In this document: positions 7,745-16,300 of the stretch, piece by piece
Layout of the letters: each line of letters begins with the position of its first letter
Numbering within the stretch: position 1 is the stretch's first letter
From: a virus
IMG/VR virus record: IMGVR_UViG_3300005293_000053
Span: 1 to 23,003 of that record
Length of the DNA: 23,003 nt
Strand: one strand, 5' to 3'
Program-made: the position numbers and the translations under genes
The notes under the pieces: model-generated
The model's database searches: none
The model's input: only the letters and a program-made list of their open reading frames with translations
What the model was told of the DNA's origin: nothing

Positions 7745-8033
7745 TCTCCAGAACCTTCTGGAGTTTCTCGCGGGACACCGGCGTGTATATTTCCAGTCAC
7801 CGGGCGCCGAAAGGATGGCTTACCCTGCCATCGTCTACACACGCGATGGCCGGGTGAACCAGTTCGCAGACAACGCTCCTTACGCAACTAAGAAGCGTTA
7901 TCAGGTGACGATCATTGACCCGATCGCTGACAGCGAGTTGGTCGACAAGATCGCAGCTCTGCCTCTGTGCACCTTTGTGCGATATTTCGAGACAGAGGGC
8001 CTGCACCACGACATCTACAGCCTCTACTTCTGA
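7728..8033 (+). CDS. Tail terminator / tail-completion-like protein
   Basis: ATG at 7728 is chosen because GGGAGGT ends 7 nt upstream; a GTG at 7719 overlaps that SD. The 101-residue product (MAQRVDLQNLLEFL..., VYFQSPGAERMAYPAIVYTRD, KKRYQVTIIDP, DKIAALPLCTFVRYF) has the helix-strand-strand plan of tail terminator and completion proteins, which cap the tail tube and join it to the neck. The family resemblance is from memory of similar proteins directly upstream of tail tube genes. It overlaps the preceding gene and is followed after 11 bp by the tail tube gene. Confidence 0.6.
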   Translation: MAQRVDLQNLLEFLAGHRRVYFQSPGAERMAYPAIVYTRDGRVNQFADNAPYATKKRYQVTIIDPIADSELVDKIAALPLCTFVRYFETEGLHHDIYSLYF

Positions 8034-8044
8034 AAGGCACCACA

Positions 8045-8905
8045 ATGACTCAGCTCACCTGGGACGGTGTTGGCGAGCGTCGGTTCGAGACCGGCGTGGA
8101 CCACGGCGTCCTCTACATCCCCACCGATGGGGTCTACGACCTCGGCGTGGCCTGGAACGGTCTCACCACCGTCACCGAGTCGCCGTCGGGTGCCGAGGCC
8201 CAGCCGCAGTACGCGGACAACATCAAGTACCTGAACCTCATGTCGGCCGAGGACTTCGGCGCGACGATCGAGTGCTTCACGTACCCGACCGAGTTCGAGC
8301 AGTGCGACGGTTCGGCCTCGCCGACGCCGGGCGTCACGATCGGACAGCAGAACCGCAAGTCGTTCGGCTTCTCGTACCGCACCCTCGTCGGCAACGACAC
8401 CGAGGGCACGGACCACGGGTACAAGCTGCACCTCGTCTACGGCGCCCTCGCGGCCCCGTCGGAGAAGGCCCGCAGCACCGTCAACGACTCCCCCGAGGCG
8501 GTCACGTTCAGCTACGCGGTCACGACGACTCCGGTCGCCGTCCCGGGCTACAAGCCCTCCGCCACGCTGACGATCGACTCCACCGAGGTCGACGCGGACG
8601 CCCTGGCGGCGCTCGAGGCGATCCTCTACGGCACGGAGGGCGCCGACCCGCGTCTCCCCCTGCCCTCCGAGGTGTTCACGCTGTTCGACAGCAGCATCAC
8701 CGTGGCCGAGACCGTCACGCCGGGCTTCGCGGCCAACGTCATCACCATCCCCACGGTGACCGGCGTGGTCTACAAGATCGGCAACGCCATCAAGACCGGC
8801 GTCCAGCCGGCCATCACGAAGGACACCGTCGTCAAGGCCAGCCCGGCTTCCGGGTACACCTTCACGCCGGAGTCCGACACCAGCTGGACCTTCAACTACA
8901 GCTGA
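8045..8905 (+). CDS. Major tail tube protein with C-terminal accessory domain
   Basis: ATG at 8045 follows a GAAAGG SD after the tail-completion stop; an in-frame start at 7967 lies inside that gene. The 286-residue product has a tube-protein body (about 1-215, MTQLTWDGVGERRFETGVDHG, W-N-G-L-T-T-V-T-E-S, ATIECFTYPTEFE, SYRTLVGND, YKLHLVYGALA, LYGTEGADPRLPLPSEV) and a beta-rich C-terminal domain (about 216-286) with TIPTVTGVVYK and SPASGYTF, related to the end of the capsid fusion protein. Codons are as strongly C-biased as in the capsid gene, fitting high expression. Two paralogues follow at 9509 and 10153; those lack this codon bias, so this copy is taken as the main tube protein. Confidence 0.88.
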   Translation: MTQLTWDGVGERRFETGVDHGVLYIPTDGVYDLGVAWNGLTTVTESPSGAEAQPQYADNIKYLNLMSAEDFGATIECFTYPTEFEQCDGSASPTPGVTIGQQNRKSFGFSYRTLVGNDTEGTDHGYKLHLVYGALAAPSEKARSTVNDSPEAVTFSYAVTTTPVAVPGYKPSATLTIDSTEVDADALAALEAILYGTEGADPRLPLPSEVFTLFDSSITVAETVTPGFAANVITIPTVTGVVYKIGNAIKTGVQPAITKDTVVKASPASGYTFTPESDTSWTFNYS

Positions 8906-8948
8906 TCCTGGCTGCTTGACCGGTCCAAAACAGAGAGGAGGCCAGAGA

Positions 8949-9491
8949 GTGCTCACTGTAATCGTTCCAGGAGTCGAGTCATACGACGAAGCTGCCGAGA
9001 GGTTCGTAAGTTCCCCGGAAGTTACCTTGGAGCTTGAGCACTCTCTGGTCTCCCTTTCAAAATGGGAGTCACTTTGGGAGAAGCCGTTCTTGAGCATGAC
9101 GGCTAAGACCAACGAAGAGACGCTGTCCTACATCGAGCTGATGTGTGTGACCCCAAATGTTCCTCCGGAGGTTTTCCACAGGCTTCCGGACGACGTTCTT
9201 CAGCAGATCAACCGCTACCTCAACGCCAAGATGACTGCTACGTGGTTCTACGACGACCCGAGCAAGAAGTCGAACCGAGAGGTGCTCACCGCTGAGGTGC
9301 TGTACTCGTGGATGGTCCAGTTCGGCATCCCGATCGAGTGCGACAAGTGGCACCTCAGCCGCCTTCTGACCCTTGTTCGAGTTCGCGGCGAGCAGATGTC
9401 TCCCCCGAAGAAGATGTCGTCTCGGGAGATTCTTGCCCGGAACCGCCGTCTCAACGAGGAGCGCAAGGCAGCCCTTAACACTACCGGCTAA
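8949..9491 (+). CDS. Tail assembly chaperone
   Basis: GTG at 8949 is the chosen start because GAGAGGAGG lies at 8933-8941; an ATG at 8916 is in frame but has no SD. The 180-residue product contains TLELEHSLVSLSKWESLWEKPFL, SYIELMCVTPNVPPEVF, AKMTATWFYDD, TAEVLYSWMVQFGIPIECDKWHL and a basic end (PPKKMSSREILARNRRLNEERK). This pattern matches the tail assembly chaperone family of siphophages. Such proteins bind the tape measure protein during tail assembly and are not in the virion. Most relatives make a second product by ribosomal frameshift; no extended second frame or clear slippery heptamer is seen here, and the next gene is a tube paralogue. Confidence 0.8.
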   Translation: MLTVIVPGVESYDEAAERFVSSPEVTLELEHSLVSLSKWESLWEKPFLSMTAKTNEETLSYIELMCVTPNVPPEVFHRLPDDVLQQINRYLNAKMTATWFYDDPSKKSNREVLTAEVLYSWMVQFGIPIECDKWHLSRLLTLVRVRGEQMSPPKKMSSREILARNRRLNEERKAALNTTG

Positions 9492-9508
9492 CACGAAAGG
9501 AGGACGAC

Positions 9509-10144
9509 ATGACGCGAGTTACATGGGGCGATGCCGGCCAGCGCTTCTACGAGGCAGGTGCCGATCGCGGAGTTCTCTACGTCGGTGACAATGCTGGCGT
9601 GCCCTGGAACGGACTGACCGCTGTCAGAGAGAGTCCTTCTGGCGGTGAGCCGCAGCCGTACTACCTCGACGGGTACAAGTACATCAACCTCGCTGCCGCA
9701 GAGGAGTTCGAGGCGACGATCGACGCGTTCTCGAGCCCTGCGGCATTCGGTGTGTGCGATGGGACTGCAAGCGTCGCCAACGGGTTGTTCATCACCCAGC
9801 AGCGACGCCAGGAGTTCGATCTGTGCTACCGCACCGCCATCGGGAACGACGTCGACGGTCTGGACCACGGCTACAAGCTTCACCTGGTCTATGGCGCCCT
9901 CGCAAAGCCGGCCACACGCAACAACAGGTCGCTGAACGACACGCCAGAGCCGATCGGTCTTAGCTGGGCCATCACCACGGCTCCTCCGAGGATCGACGGC
10001 TATCGCCCGACCTCCCACATGGTCGTGGACTCTCGCAGCACGCCTCCCGAGCTGCTGGTCGAGCTCGAGGATTTGCTGTACGGAACGGAATTCACCGACG
10101 CGGTGTTGCCTGCGCAAGCAGACCTCATCGAGATGTTCGCATAG
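9509..10144 (+). CDS. Tail tube protein paralogue 2 (short form)
   Basis: The gene follows a strong SD (GAAAGGAGG) and encodes 211 residues. It aligns by eye along its length with the body of the 8045 tube protein: TRVTWGDAGQRFYEAGADRGVLY, VPWNGLTAVRESPSGGEPQPYY, EEFEATIDAF, YRTAIGNDVDGLDHGYKLHL, VYGALAKPATRNNRSLNDTPE and LEDLLYGTEFTDAVLPAQADLIEMF. It stops where the accessory domain begins in the major copy. Codons are less C-biased than in the major copy, suggesting a lower-abundance product. It may form a special ring or segment of the tail, replace the main protein in part, or be a domesticated duplicate. The gene lies between the chaperone and the tape measure, where tube genes are not usual. 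Confidence 0.85.
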   Translation: MTRVTWGDAGQRFYEAGADRGVLYVGDNAGVPWNGLTAVRESPSGGEPQPYYLDGYKYINLAAAEEFEATIDAFSSPAAFGVCDGTASVANGLFITQQRRQEFDLCYRTAIGNDVDGLDHGYKLHLVYGALAKPATRNNRSLNDTPEPIGLSWAITTAPPRIDGYRPTSHMVVDSRSTPPELLVELEDLLYGTEFTDAVLPAQADLIEMFA

Positions 10145-10152
10145 GGGTCCTC

Positions 10153-10944
10153 ATGGCCAGAGTGATGTGGGACGCCGTCGGTGAGCGAAAGTTTGAGGCC
10201 GGCGTCGACCGAGGGGTTCTATATCCTTCGTTCGACTTCGGAGTGGGGTGGAGTGGCCTCGTCGAGGTTAGCGAAACTGCCGACGATCTGAACGAGACGA
10301 TCACATATTTCGACGGAGAGGTGCTCTCGAACCGATTGGCGCTGAGCAGTTTTGCAGCCACGATCGAGGCGATCACATATCCTGTCGAGTTCGAACCCTT
10401 CGACGGGTTTGACGAGATCGTAGGGGGTCAGGAGCGGCAGACCTTCCACTTCAGCTACCGAACCATGCTCGGGACCGATATTTCGACAGACGGGTACCGG
10501 CTACACCTCGTGTACAACGCGTTGGCCAAGCCTACTGCCCGGAACTACTCCTCGATTGACCCCTCGAACAGCGTTATGGCGCTCTCTTGGGATATTTCGA
10601 CGACTCCGGTTCCGTTCTACAACTCTCCGCTGTCGAAGTACCCGCCACGGGCCAGTGCACACATATTTATGGACTCAACCACGGTCAACCCCGAGATTCT
10701 TGCGGAGATCGAGCACATCCTGTACGGCGATGACCTGATCGATCCTCGGATTCCGTCGGCGTCAGAGATTCTCGATATTTTCGAGCCGTACGAGGTGTTC
10801 AAGATCATCGACCATGGGGACGGCACCTTCACCGCCATCGGTCCAGACGACATGGTGTACCTCACCTCGCCCACCGAGTTCGTTCTGTCTTCGCCGTCCG
10901 TAGTGATGGTCAGCTCGGACACGTACAAAGCCAGCAGCTACTAG
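10153..10944 (+). CDS. Tail tube protein paralogue 3 with different C-terminal domain
   Basis: The gene starts 8 bp after paralogue 2 (SD AGGGG) and encodes 263 residues. The body shares ARVMWDAVGERKFEAGVDRG, VLYPSFDFGVGWSGLVEVSE, FAATIEAITYPVEFEPFDG, HFSYRTMLGTD, YRLHLVYNALAKPTARNYSS and LYGDDLIDPRIPSASEI with the other two. The C-terminal domain (about 213-263) is unlike that of the major tube protein: it has FKIIDHGDGTFTAIGPDDMV and a short strand-rich end. A G-D-G-T-F/W-x-x-x-G-P-D-D domain like this occurs, from memory, at the end of other actinophage virion proteins. Seven-base-level codon use is mixed with several ATATTT hexamers (see findings). The role is likely structural in the tail; which part is unknown. 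Confidence 0.83.
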   Translation: MARVMWDAVGERKFEAGVDRGVLYPSFDFGVGWSGLVEVSETADDLNETITYFDGEVLSNRLALSSFAATIEAITYPVEFEPFDGFDEIVGGQERQTFHFSYRTMLGTDISTDGYRLHLVYNALAKPTARNYSSIDPSNSVMALSWDISTTPVPFYNSPLSKYPPRASAHIFMDSTTVNPEILAEIEHILYGDDLIDPRIPSASEILDIFEPYEVFKIIDHGDGTFTAIGPDDMVYLTSPTEFVLSSPSVVMVSSDTYKASSY

Positions 10945-10956
10945 GAAGGAGACGAC

Positions 10957-12801
10957 ATGGCCACCATCGAGGGCCTTACCAAGGCAAGGATGCTCGAGAT
11001 CGAGGCGGCCTCCGTCGTCGAGGGTTCTGTAGACCCCGCAACGGGCCACCTGATTCTCACCACGCACGACGGTGCGACCCAGGACGCAGGGTTGGTCGTG
11101 GGCAAGGACGCCACCGCGCTTCTTACGGTCGGCGACACCGCTACGGTGGATTTGGACCTGACGGGTCTGGGTACGCCGGCTTCTCCGTGGCTGCTCAAGG
11201 CCAACGTCAAGAGCCTACCCGTAGTCGACATGGTTGCGAACACCGACGTCGACACGCTCGTCACTCCGGGCCTGTACATGTCAAACACGCAGGCGACAAT
11301 GAACACGATCTTCAACTGGCCTGTGGAAGCGATTCCGCGAGCCGACAAGGCGGACGCCAACAACACCGCTGGCTCGTATCGAGACGCCACCAAGGGTCTT
11401 CTCGAGGTGCAGGTTGCCGGCCCGTGGGTCTATCAGACCGTGGAGCTCTATGTCCCGATCACGTCGGCAGGTTACTTCCCTGGCGGCGATTTCAGCGTGA
11501 CCTACAAGCGTCGTCGTTCGTCGAACGGTACGACTTGGAGCCCTTGGCAGTTCCAGGGTCCTCGCTTGGGCGCTCGAGGCAACACCGACCGAGACAAGAT
11601 CGGTGAATATCTGCTTCGTGGCAACCTCAGCCAGAGGGCTCGAACGGCCATGTCGGTCATGATATCCGGCTCTGGAGCGGCTTCGCCACAGGCCCCTTTC
11701 GAGGTGTTCACCATCGACGGGGTCCAGTGGTACAGCGACAACGGTGTGGGTCGCGTTTCAAGCGGATGGAAGCAGCTGACCTGGGGCTCGAGCATCACGA
11801 ACTACACCGCGGGTCCCGGATGGTCATCTCCTCAGGCGCTTCGTACCTCAGAGGGCATCATCATCGTTCGAGGTCTTGGTACCAGAGGCACGAACCTCGT
11901 CAACGGTGACCTGATCACGACGCTGCCCGAGGGTATGCGCCCTGCAGGGAACCTCATTTTCGCGGGGGTCTCGTCGAACAACACGTCGGGCATCACGATG
12001 CGCGTGCTCAAGACGGGCGAAGTCACCATGATTTCGAACCCTTCCGGCAGCGCAAGCTTCCTCGACATCGGCGCGATCATGTTCCCCGCAGCAGACGTTG
12101 CTCCGGACAGTGCATGGACGCCGATCACGTTGTCCCCGAACTGGACTGCCTACGCCGGATATCCTGCACCGAGTTGGTGGAAGGACTCCTTCGGTCGGGT
12201 CTGGCTTCGAGGACTAGCGTCGGGCACGTCGATTCCTTCGGCGGACAGTGAGATTTTCAAGCTGCCTGCCGGCTTGGCTCCTGCTTTGCAGGCTCACGCA
12301 GCTGCACCGTCTAGTGTCGCCAACGGCGGAGTCTCCGTACACTGGGTTGCCACCGTGCCCGCATCGCCGTCGACAAGTCAGATGTCCTACGTCTACAAGG
12401 TGAGTAACCCTACGGGCACCGTGACTTGGGTGTCGCTTTGCCAGTCGTACATCTTTCCGGTGGCAGAAATTCCGGACAGTTACTGGCGAACGATGCTCAT
12501 GGCCAACTCATGGAGCACCTACGGTGCGGCATACCCCACCCAGGGTATTTGGACTGCGCCTGACGGCATCTCACACATGCGTGGCCTCGTCAAGGGAGGT
12601 GCGGGGCTTCCTGTGGCCGTTACCGTGCCAATGGCGGCAAACGACCGACCGGTGTCAAATCTCATGTGGTTGACGTCCTCAAACAACGTTATGTCTCGCT
12701 TCACGATCAACTCCGGCGCAGCAGATCATGCAGTTGTGGCTAACACGGGCTCAACCGCCTGGTTCTCGTTCGATGGTGGTCACTACATGACGGAGGGATA
12801 A
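10957..12801 (+). CDS. Fibre-like protein with three C-terminal repeats (putative receptor-binding protein)
   Basis: The gene has a strong SD (GGAAGGAGA) and encodes 614 residues. The N-terminal 90 residues contain GSVDPATGHLILTTHDGATQ, typical of phage tail fibre and minor tail N-terminal regions. A middle part (about 91-205) includes PGLYMSNTQAT and SSNGTTWSPWQFQGPR, like the fibre domains that carry TWSPW motifs. The last 345 residues show three related units (about 270-380, 385-505, 509-614), each with W-[ST]-x-Y, a G-x-[IV]-x-x-[RM]-R-G-L-type strand, L-P-x-G-x-x-P and a turn near FP-x-A-[DE]. This looks like a receptor-binding or host-contact protein. The place upstream of the tape measure, next to the tube paralogues, is unusual: fibres normally follow the tape measure. 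No enzymatic motif is seen. Confidence 0.7.
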   Translation: MATIEGLTKARMLEIEAASVVEGSVDPATGHLILTTHDGATQDAGLVVGKDATALLTVGDTATVDLDLTGLGTPASPWLLKANVKSLPVVDMVANTDVDTLVTPGLYMSNTQATMNTIFNWPVEAIPRADKADANNTAGSYRDATKGLLEVQVAGPWVYQTVELYVPITSAGYFPGGDFSVTYKRRRSSNGTTWSPWQFQGPRLGARGNTDRDKIGEYLLRGNLSQRARTAMSVMISGSGAASPQAPFEVFTIDGVQWYSDNGVGRVSSGWKQLTWGSSITNYTAGPGWSSPQALRTSEGIIIVRGLGTRGTNLVNGDLITTLPEGMRPAGNLIFAGVSSNNTSGITMRVLKTGEVTMISNPSGSASFLDIGAIMFPAADVAPDSAWTPITLSPNWTAYAGYPAPSWWKDSFGRVWLRGLASGTSIPSADSEIFKLPAGLAPALQAHAAAPSSVANGGVSVHWVATVPASPSTSQMSYVYKVSNPTGTVTWVSLCQSYIFPVAEIPDSYWRTMLMANSWSTYGAAYPTQGIWTAPDGISHMRGLVKGGAGLPVAVTVPMAANDRPVSNLMWLTSSNNVMSRFTINSGAADHAVVANTGSTAWFSFDGGHYMTEG

Positions 12802-12977
12802 TGGCTAAGCGCACCGTAGGCATCCAATGGCTTTACGACACCGAAACCGGAGAGCTCTCTGCTCAGGGGGTTGTCTGGGACGACGACGATCCAATGGCGT
12901 GGAGCAAGGTCGGCGACATCACCTTCAACGTCTCGGACGTTGAGTTCATCCCGGTTCCCCCGCCGTCCGAGGGCTGA
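12801..12977 (+). CDS. Small 58-residue protein of unknown function
   Basis: The start overlaps the preceding stop by one base (TAATG), and GGAGGGATA upstream can act as SD. The product begins MAKRTVGIQWLYDTETGELS and ends DVEFIPVPPPSEG, with an acidic middle (WDDDDPMAW). It is polar, Trp-rich for its size and has no membrane segment. The coupling to the fibre-like gene suggests a chaperone or small partner of that protein, but nothing in the sequence proves this. The family is not recognised. Tight coupling, a fitting codon pattern and placement between two genes with only 15 bp after it support a real gene. Confidence 0.65.
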   Translation: MAKRTVGIQWLYDTETGELSAQGVVWDDDDPMAWSKVGDITFNVSDVEFIPVPPPSEG

Positions 12978-12992
12978 TGGAAAGGAGTCATT

Positions 12993-13373
12993 GTGGTTAT
13001 TTCGTTTAGCAGCAGTGGCTCCTTCTCCAACACCGAGAAGTTCCTCAAGGCCATGTCCAACAGCGATATTCTCGGCTCCCTAGATCAGTATGGGCGTCGA
13101 GGCGTCGCGGCTCTGCGGTCAGCTACCCCGGTCGAATCGGGCCTGACCGCAGAGCTCTGGACTTACGAGGTCGAAAAAACCGGCACGGGTTATTCCATCA
13201 CGTGGAGTAATACGCACTCGGTCAGCGGTGTCAACATCGCTGTCATTCTTCAGTACGGTCACGGTACCGGCACTGGCGGCTACGTTGCAGGGCGCGATTA
13301 CATCAACCCCGCGATCAGGCCCATATTTGACCAGATCGCAAACGACGTTTGGAAGGAGGTGACCTCGGCATGA
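12993..13373 (+). CDS. HK97 gp10-like head-tail/tail-completion protein
   Basis: GTG at 12993 follows a GAAAGGAG SD. The 126-residue product has FLKAMSNSDILGSLDQYGRRGVAALRSATP, then VEKTGTGYSITWSNTH and VILQYGHGTGTGGYVAGRDYINPAI, written here in parts. The phrase from L-Q-Y-G-H-G to R-D-Y-I-N-P-A-I-R-P is characteristic of HK97 gp10-like proteins, which act in tail completion or joining. These usually sit between the connector and the tail tube gene, but in related phages I recall this form directly upstream of the tape measure, as here. Its stop overlaps the tape measure start (ATGA). Confidence 0.7.
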   Translation: MVISFSSSGSFSNTEKFLKAMSNSDILGSLDQYGRRGVAALRSATPVESGLTAELWTYEVEKTGTGYSITWSNTHSVSGVNIAVILQYGHGTGTGGYVAGRDYINPAIRPIFDQIANDVWKEVTSA

Positions 13374-16300
13374 GCAGCGTTGACAACCGCGTAGTCGCGA
13401 TGAAGTTCGACAACAAGCAGTTCCAGGCAGGCGTCAAGGACACCATGGGGTCACTCGCCGATCTGAACCAGAGCCTGAAGATGGAAGGCGCCACGAAGGG
13501 CCTCTCTCAGGTCTCCGACGCCGTCGGCAAGTTCTCCCTCAAGGGCATGGCAGACGGTGTCGACCACATCGCCAGCAAGTTCAGCGCCATGTCCGTCGTT
13601 GCGATCACGGCAATCGCCGGCATCACCTCCAAGGCGATCGACGCCGGAGCGCAGCTCGTCAAGTCCCTCACGATCGCGCCCATCTCCGAGGGATTCTCCG
13701 ACTACAACGAGAAGCTCACCTCGGTCAAGACCATCATGAACGCCACCGGCGCCTCGATCGAGACCGTCAACGGCTACTTCACGGAGCTCGACACGTATGC
13801 CGACAAGACGGTGTACAACCTGAAGGACATGACTGGCGCGTTCGCCAAGTTCACCAACGCTGGTGTCGGGATGGACCAGTCGGTCCCCGCCATCAAGGGT
13901 ATCGCCAACATGGTCGCGCTTGCGGGCCAGGGTGCCGATGCTGCGTCGATCGCCATGTACAACCTCTCGCAGTCCATCGCGGGCGGCTTCCTCACCACGA
14001 CCGACTACAAGTCGCTGAACCTGGCGAACGTCGCGACCAAGGAGTGGAAGCAGAACATGGTCGACGCGGCTGTGGCCGCAGGGAAGCTGAAGCAGTCCGG
14101 TCCTGACGCATATACGCTCGCGGGCGATGCATCGGGCAAGGCCTACACCCAGGCAAGCCTCTTCAACGAGGCGCTTGCTGAGGGTTGGGCATCTTCCGAC
14201 GTTCTGCTCAGCGTTCTCGGCAACTACGGCGACGCCACCACCGAGCTGGGTAAGAAGGCTCAGGGCGCAGCCCAGGACGTCAAGTCCCTTCCGATGATGA
14301 TGGAGACCCTCAAGGCTTCTGTCGGAACCGGTTGGACCGAGTCGTTCGAGCTCCTGCTGGGCAACGTGGACGAGTCCACCAAGCTCTTCACCGGGCTGAC
14401 AGGCGTTATTCAGGGGCTCCTGGACGCTTCGTCGAACGCTCGAAACGCCCTTATCAAGGACTGGGTCGAGCTCGGGGGTAAGGAATCCCTCATTCAGGGC
14501 ATCAAGAACGCCTGGGAGGCTCTCAAGGCCATCCTGAAGCCTATTGGTGACGCCTTCCGGACCATATTTCCGCCCGCTACTGGGGAGACCCTTCTCAAGC
14601 TGACCGACGCGTTCAAGAAGTTCACCGCCGGTCTGATGATCAACAGCACGCAGGCAGACCTGATCAAGCGCACCTTCAGTGGCGTCTTCGCCATATTCAG
14701 CATCGTCTGGGAGGTCGTCAAGCAGGTCGTTGGCGTGTTCACCGATCTCACCGGGCAGTTCGGTGGTGCGGGTGACGGCGTCCTCGGCTTCACGGCCAAG
14801 ATCGGCGACTGGCTGGTCAAGGTCAACGACGCCATCAAGAGCGGCAAGGGTTTCACGGACTTCTTCCAGGACATCAAGACCCGCATCAAGTCGGTCATCG
14901 ATATCTTCAAGGAGGTCACCGGCTGGATCGGCGACATGATCGACAAGCTCCGTGGGATCGATGCCTCGGGTGCTGGCGATGCCGTGAAGAACCTCGGTAG
15001 CCGTTTCGAGAATATCCAGAGTGCTCTCAGCACGTTCATGGACACCCTCGGGAAGGTGGGCGGTTGGCTCAAGGATTTCTGGAACTGGGTCAAGCCCATG
15101 TTCTCGGCCATTGGGGACTTCCTCAGCGGTCTGGGCGAGAAGGTCGGCGACGCGCTGGCCAACCAGAACTTCGACAAGTTCCTGAACCTCGTCAACACCG
15201 GGCTGCTCGCTGGTCTGGTGCTCATCGTCAAGAAGTTCCTCAGCGGCGGCATCGACTTCAACATCGACGCTGGCGGAGGGATCTTCGAGACCATCAAGGG
15301 CACGTTCGGTGAGCTTACGAACACGCTCAAGACCATGCAGACCAAGGTCAAGGCCGAAGCGATCCTCAAGATTGCTGGTGCTGTGGCTATCCTCGTGGTC
15401 TCGGTCGTCGCGCTCTCCATGATCGACTCGGGCAAGCTATATTCCGCCCTGGGTGCGCTCACGATCATGTTCGTCCAGCTGGGTGCGGCTCTGGCCGTAT
15501 TCGACAAGATCGGTACCACGGGTAGCGCTGCCAAGATGGGCGTTCTCGCGGTCTCGTTCGGGCTTCTCGGCGCGGCGATTCTCATTCTCGTCGCTTCCGT
15601 GGCCATCCTGTCGAGACTTGACTGGAATGAGCTGGCTAAGGGTCTTACCGGCGTCATCGTCCTGGTCGGCGCTCTCGTTGGGGCTTCCAAGCTCCTTCAG
15701 GGCAACACTAAGGGCGCCATGGCGGGTGCGGCTGCGATGGTTGTGATGGCTGCGGCTATTGCGATCTTGGCTGGCGTGGTCAAGCTCTTCTCGTCCATGG
15801 ACTGGGAGGAGCTGGGCAAGGGTATCGGTGCGGTCGTCCTCATGCTGGGCTTGCTGGTCGGAGCGACATATTTGCTCTCGACGAACTCTGCAGGTCTGCT
15901 TGCAGGCGCAGCGTCCATGCTCATCATGTCGGTGGCACTCGGTGCTATCGCGGGGGTCATGAAGCTGTTCGGCGACATGGACTGGATGGATATTGTGAAG
16001 GGTCTCGTCGCTATGGCGGGGTCTCTGGCCATCCTGGCGGGTGCGATGTACCTCATGTCGGGCGGTCTCATCGGAGCTGCAGCCCTTCTGGTCGCCGCGC
16101 CTGCGATCCTCATCATGGCGTACGCGCTCGAGATCATGGGCAAGATGTCTTGGGAGGCCATTGCTAAGGCTGTCGTGCTGCTTGTTGGCTCGCTGGCGAT
16201 CTTGGCACTGGGTCTCACGGCGATGATCGTGGCTCTTCCTGGTGCTGTAGCGATGCTCGTTGTCGCTGCCGCGCTGGCTGTGTTGGCGCCGGTTCTCGTC

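Noticed and set aside
9373-9588. A frameshifted extension of the tail chaperone
   Set aside because: No clear slippery heptamer is seen, and the extension is short and basic with no similarity to known second chaperones.
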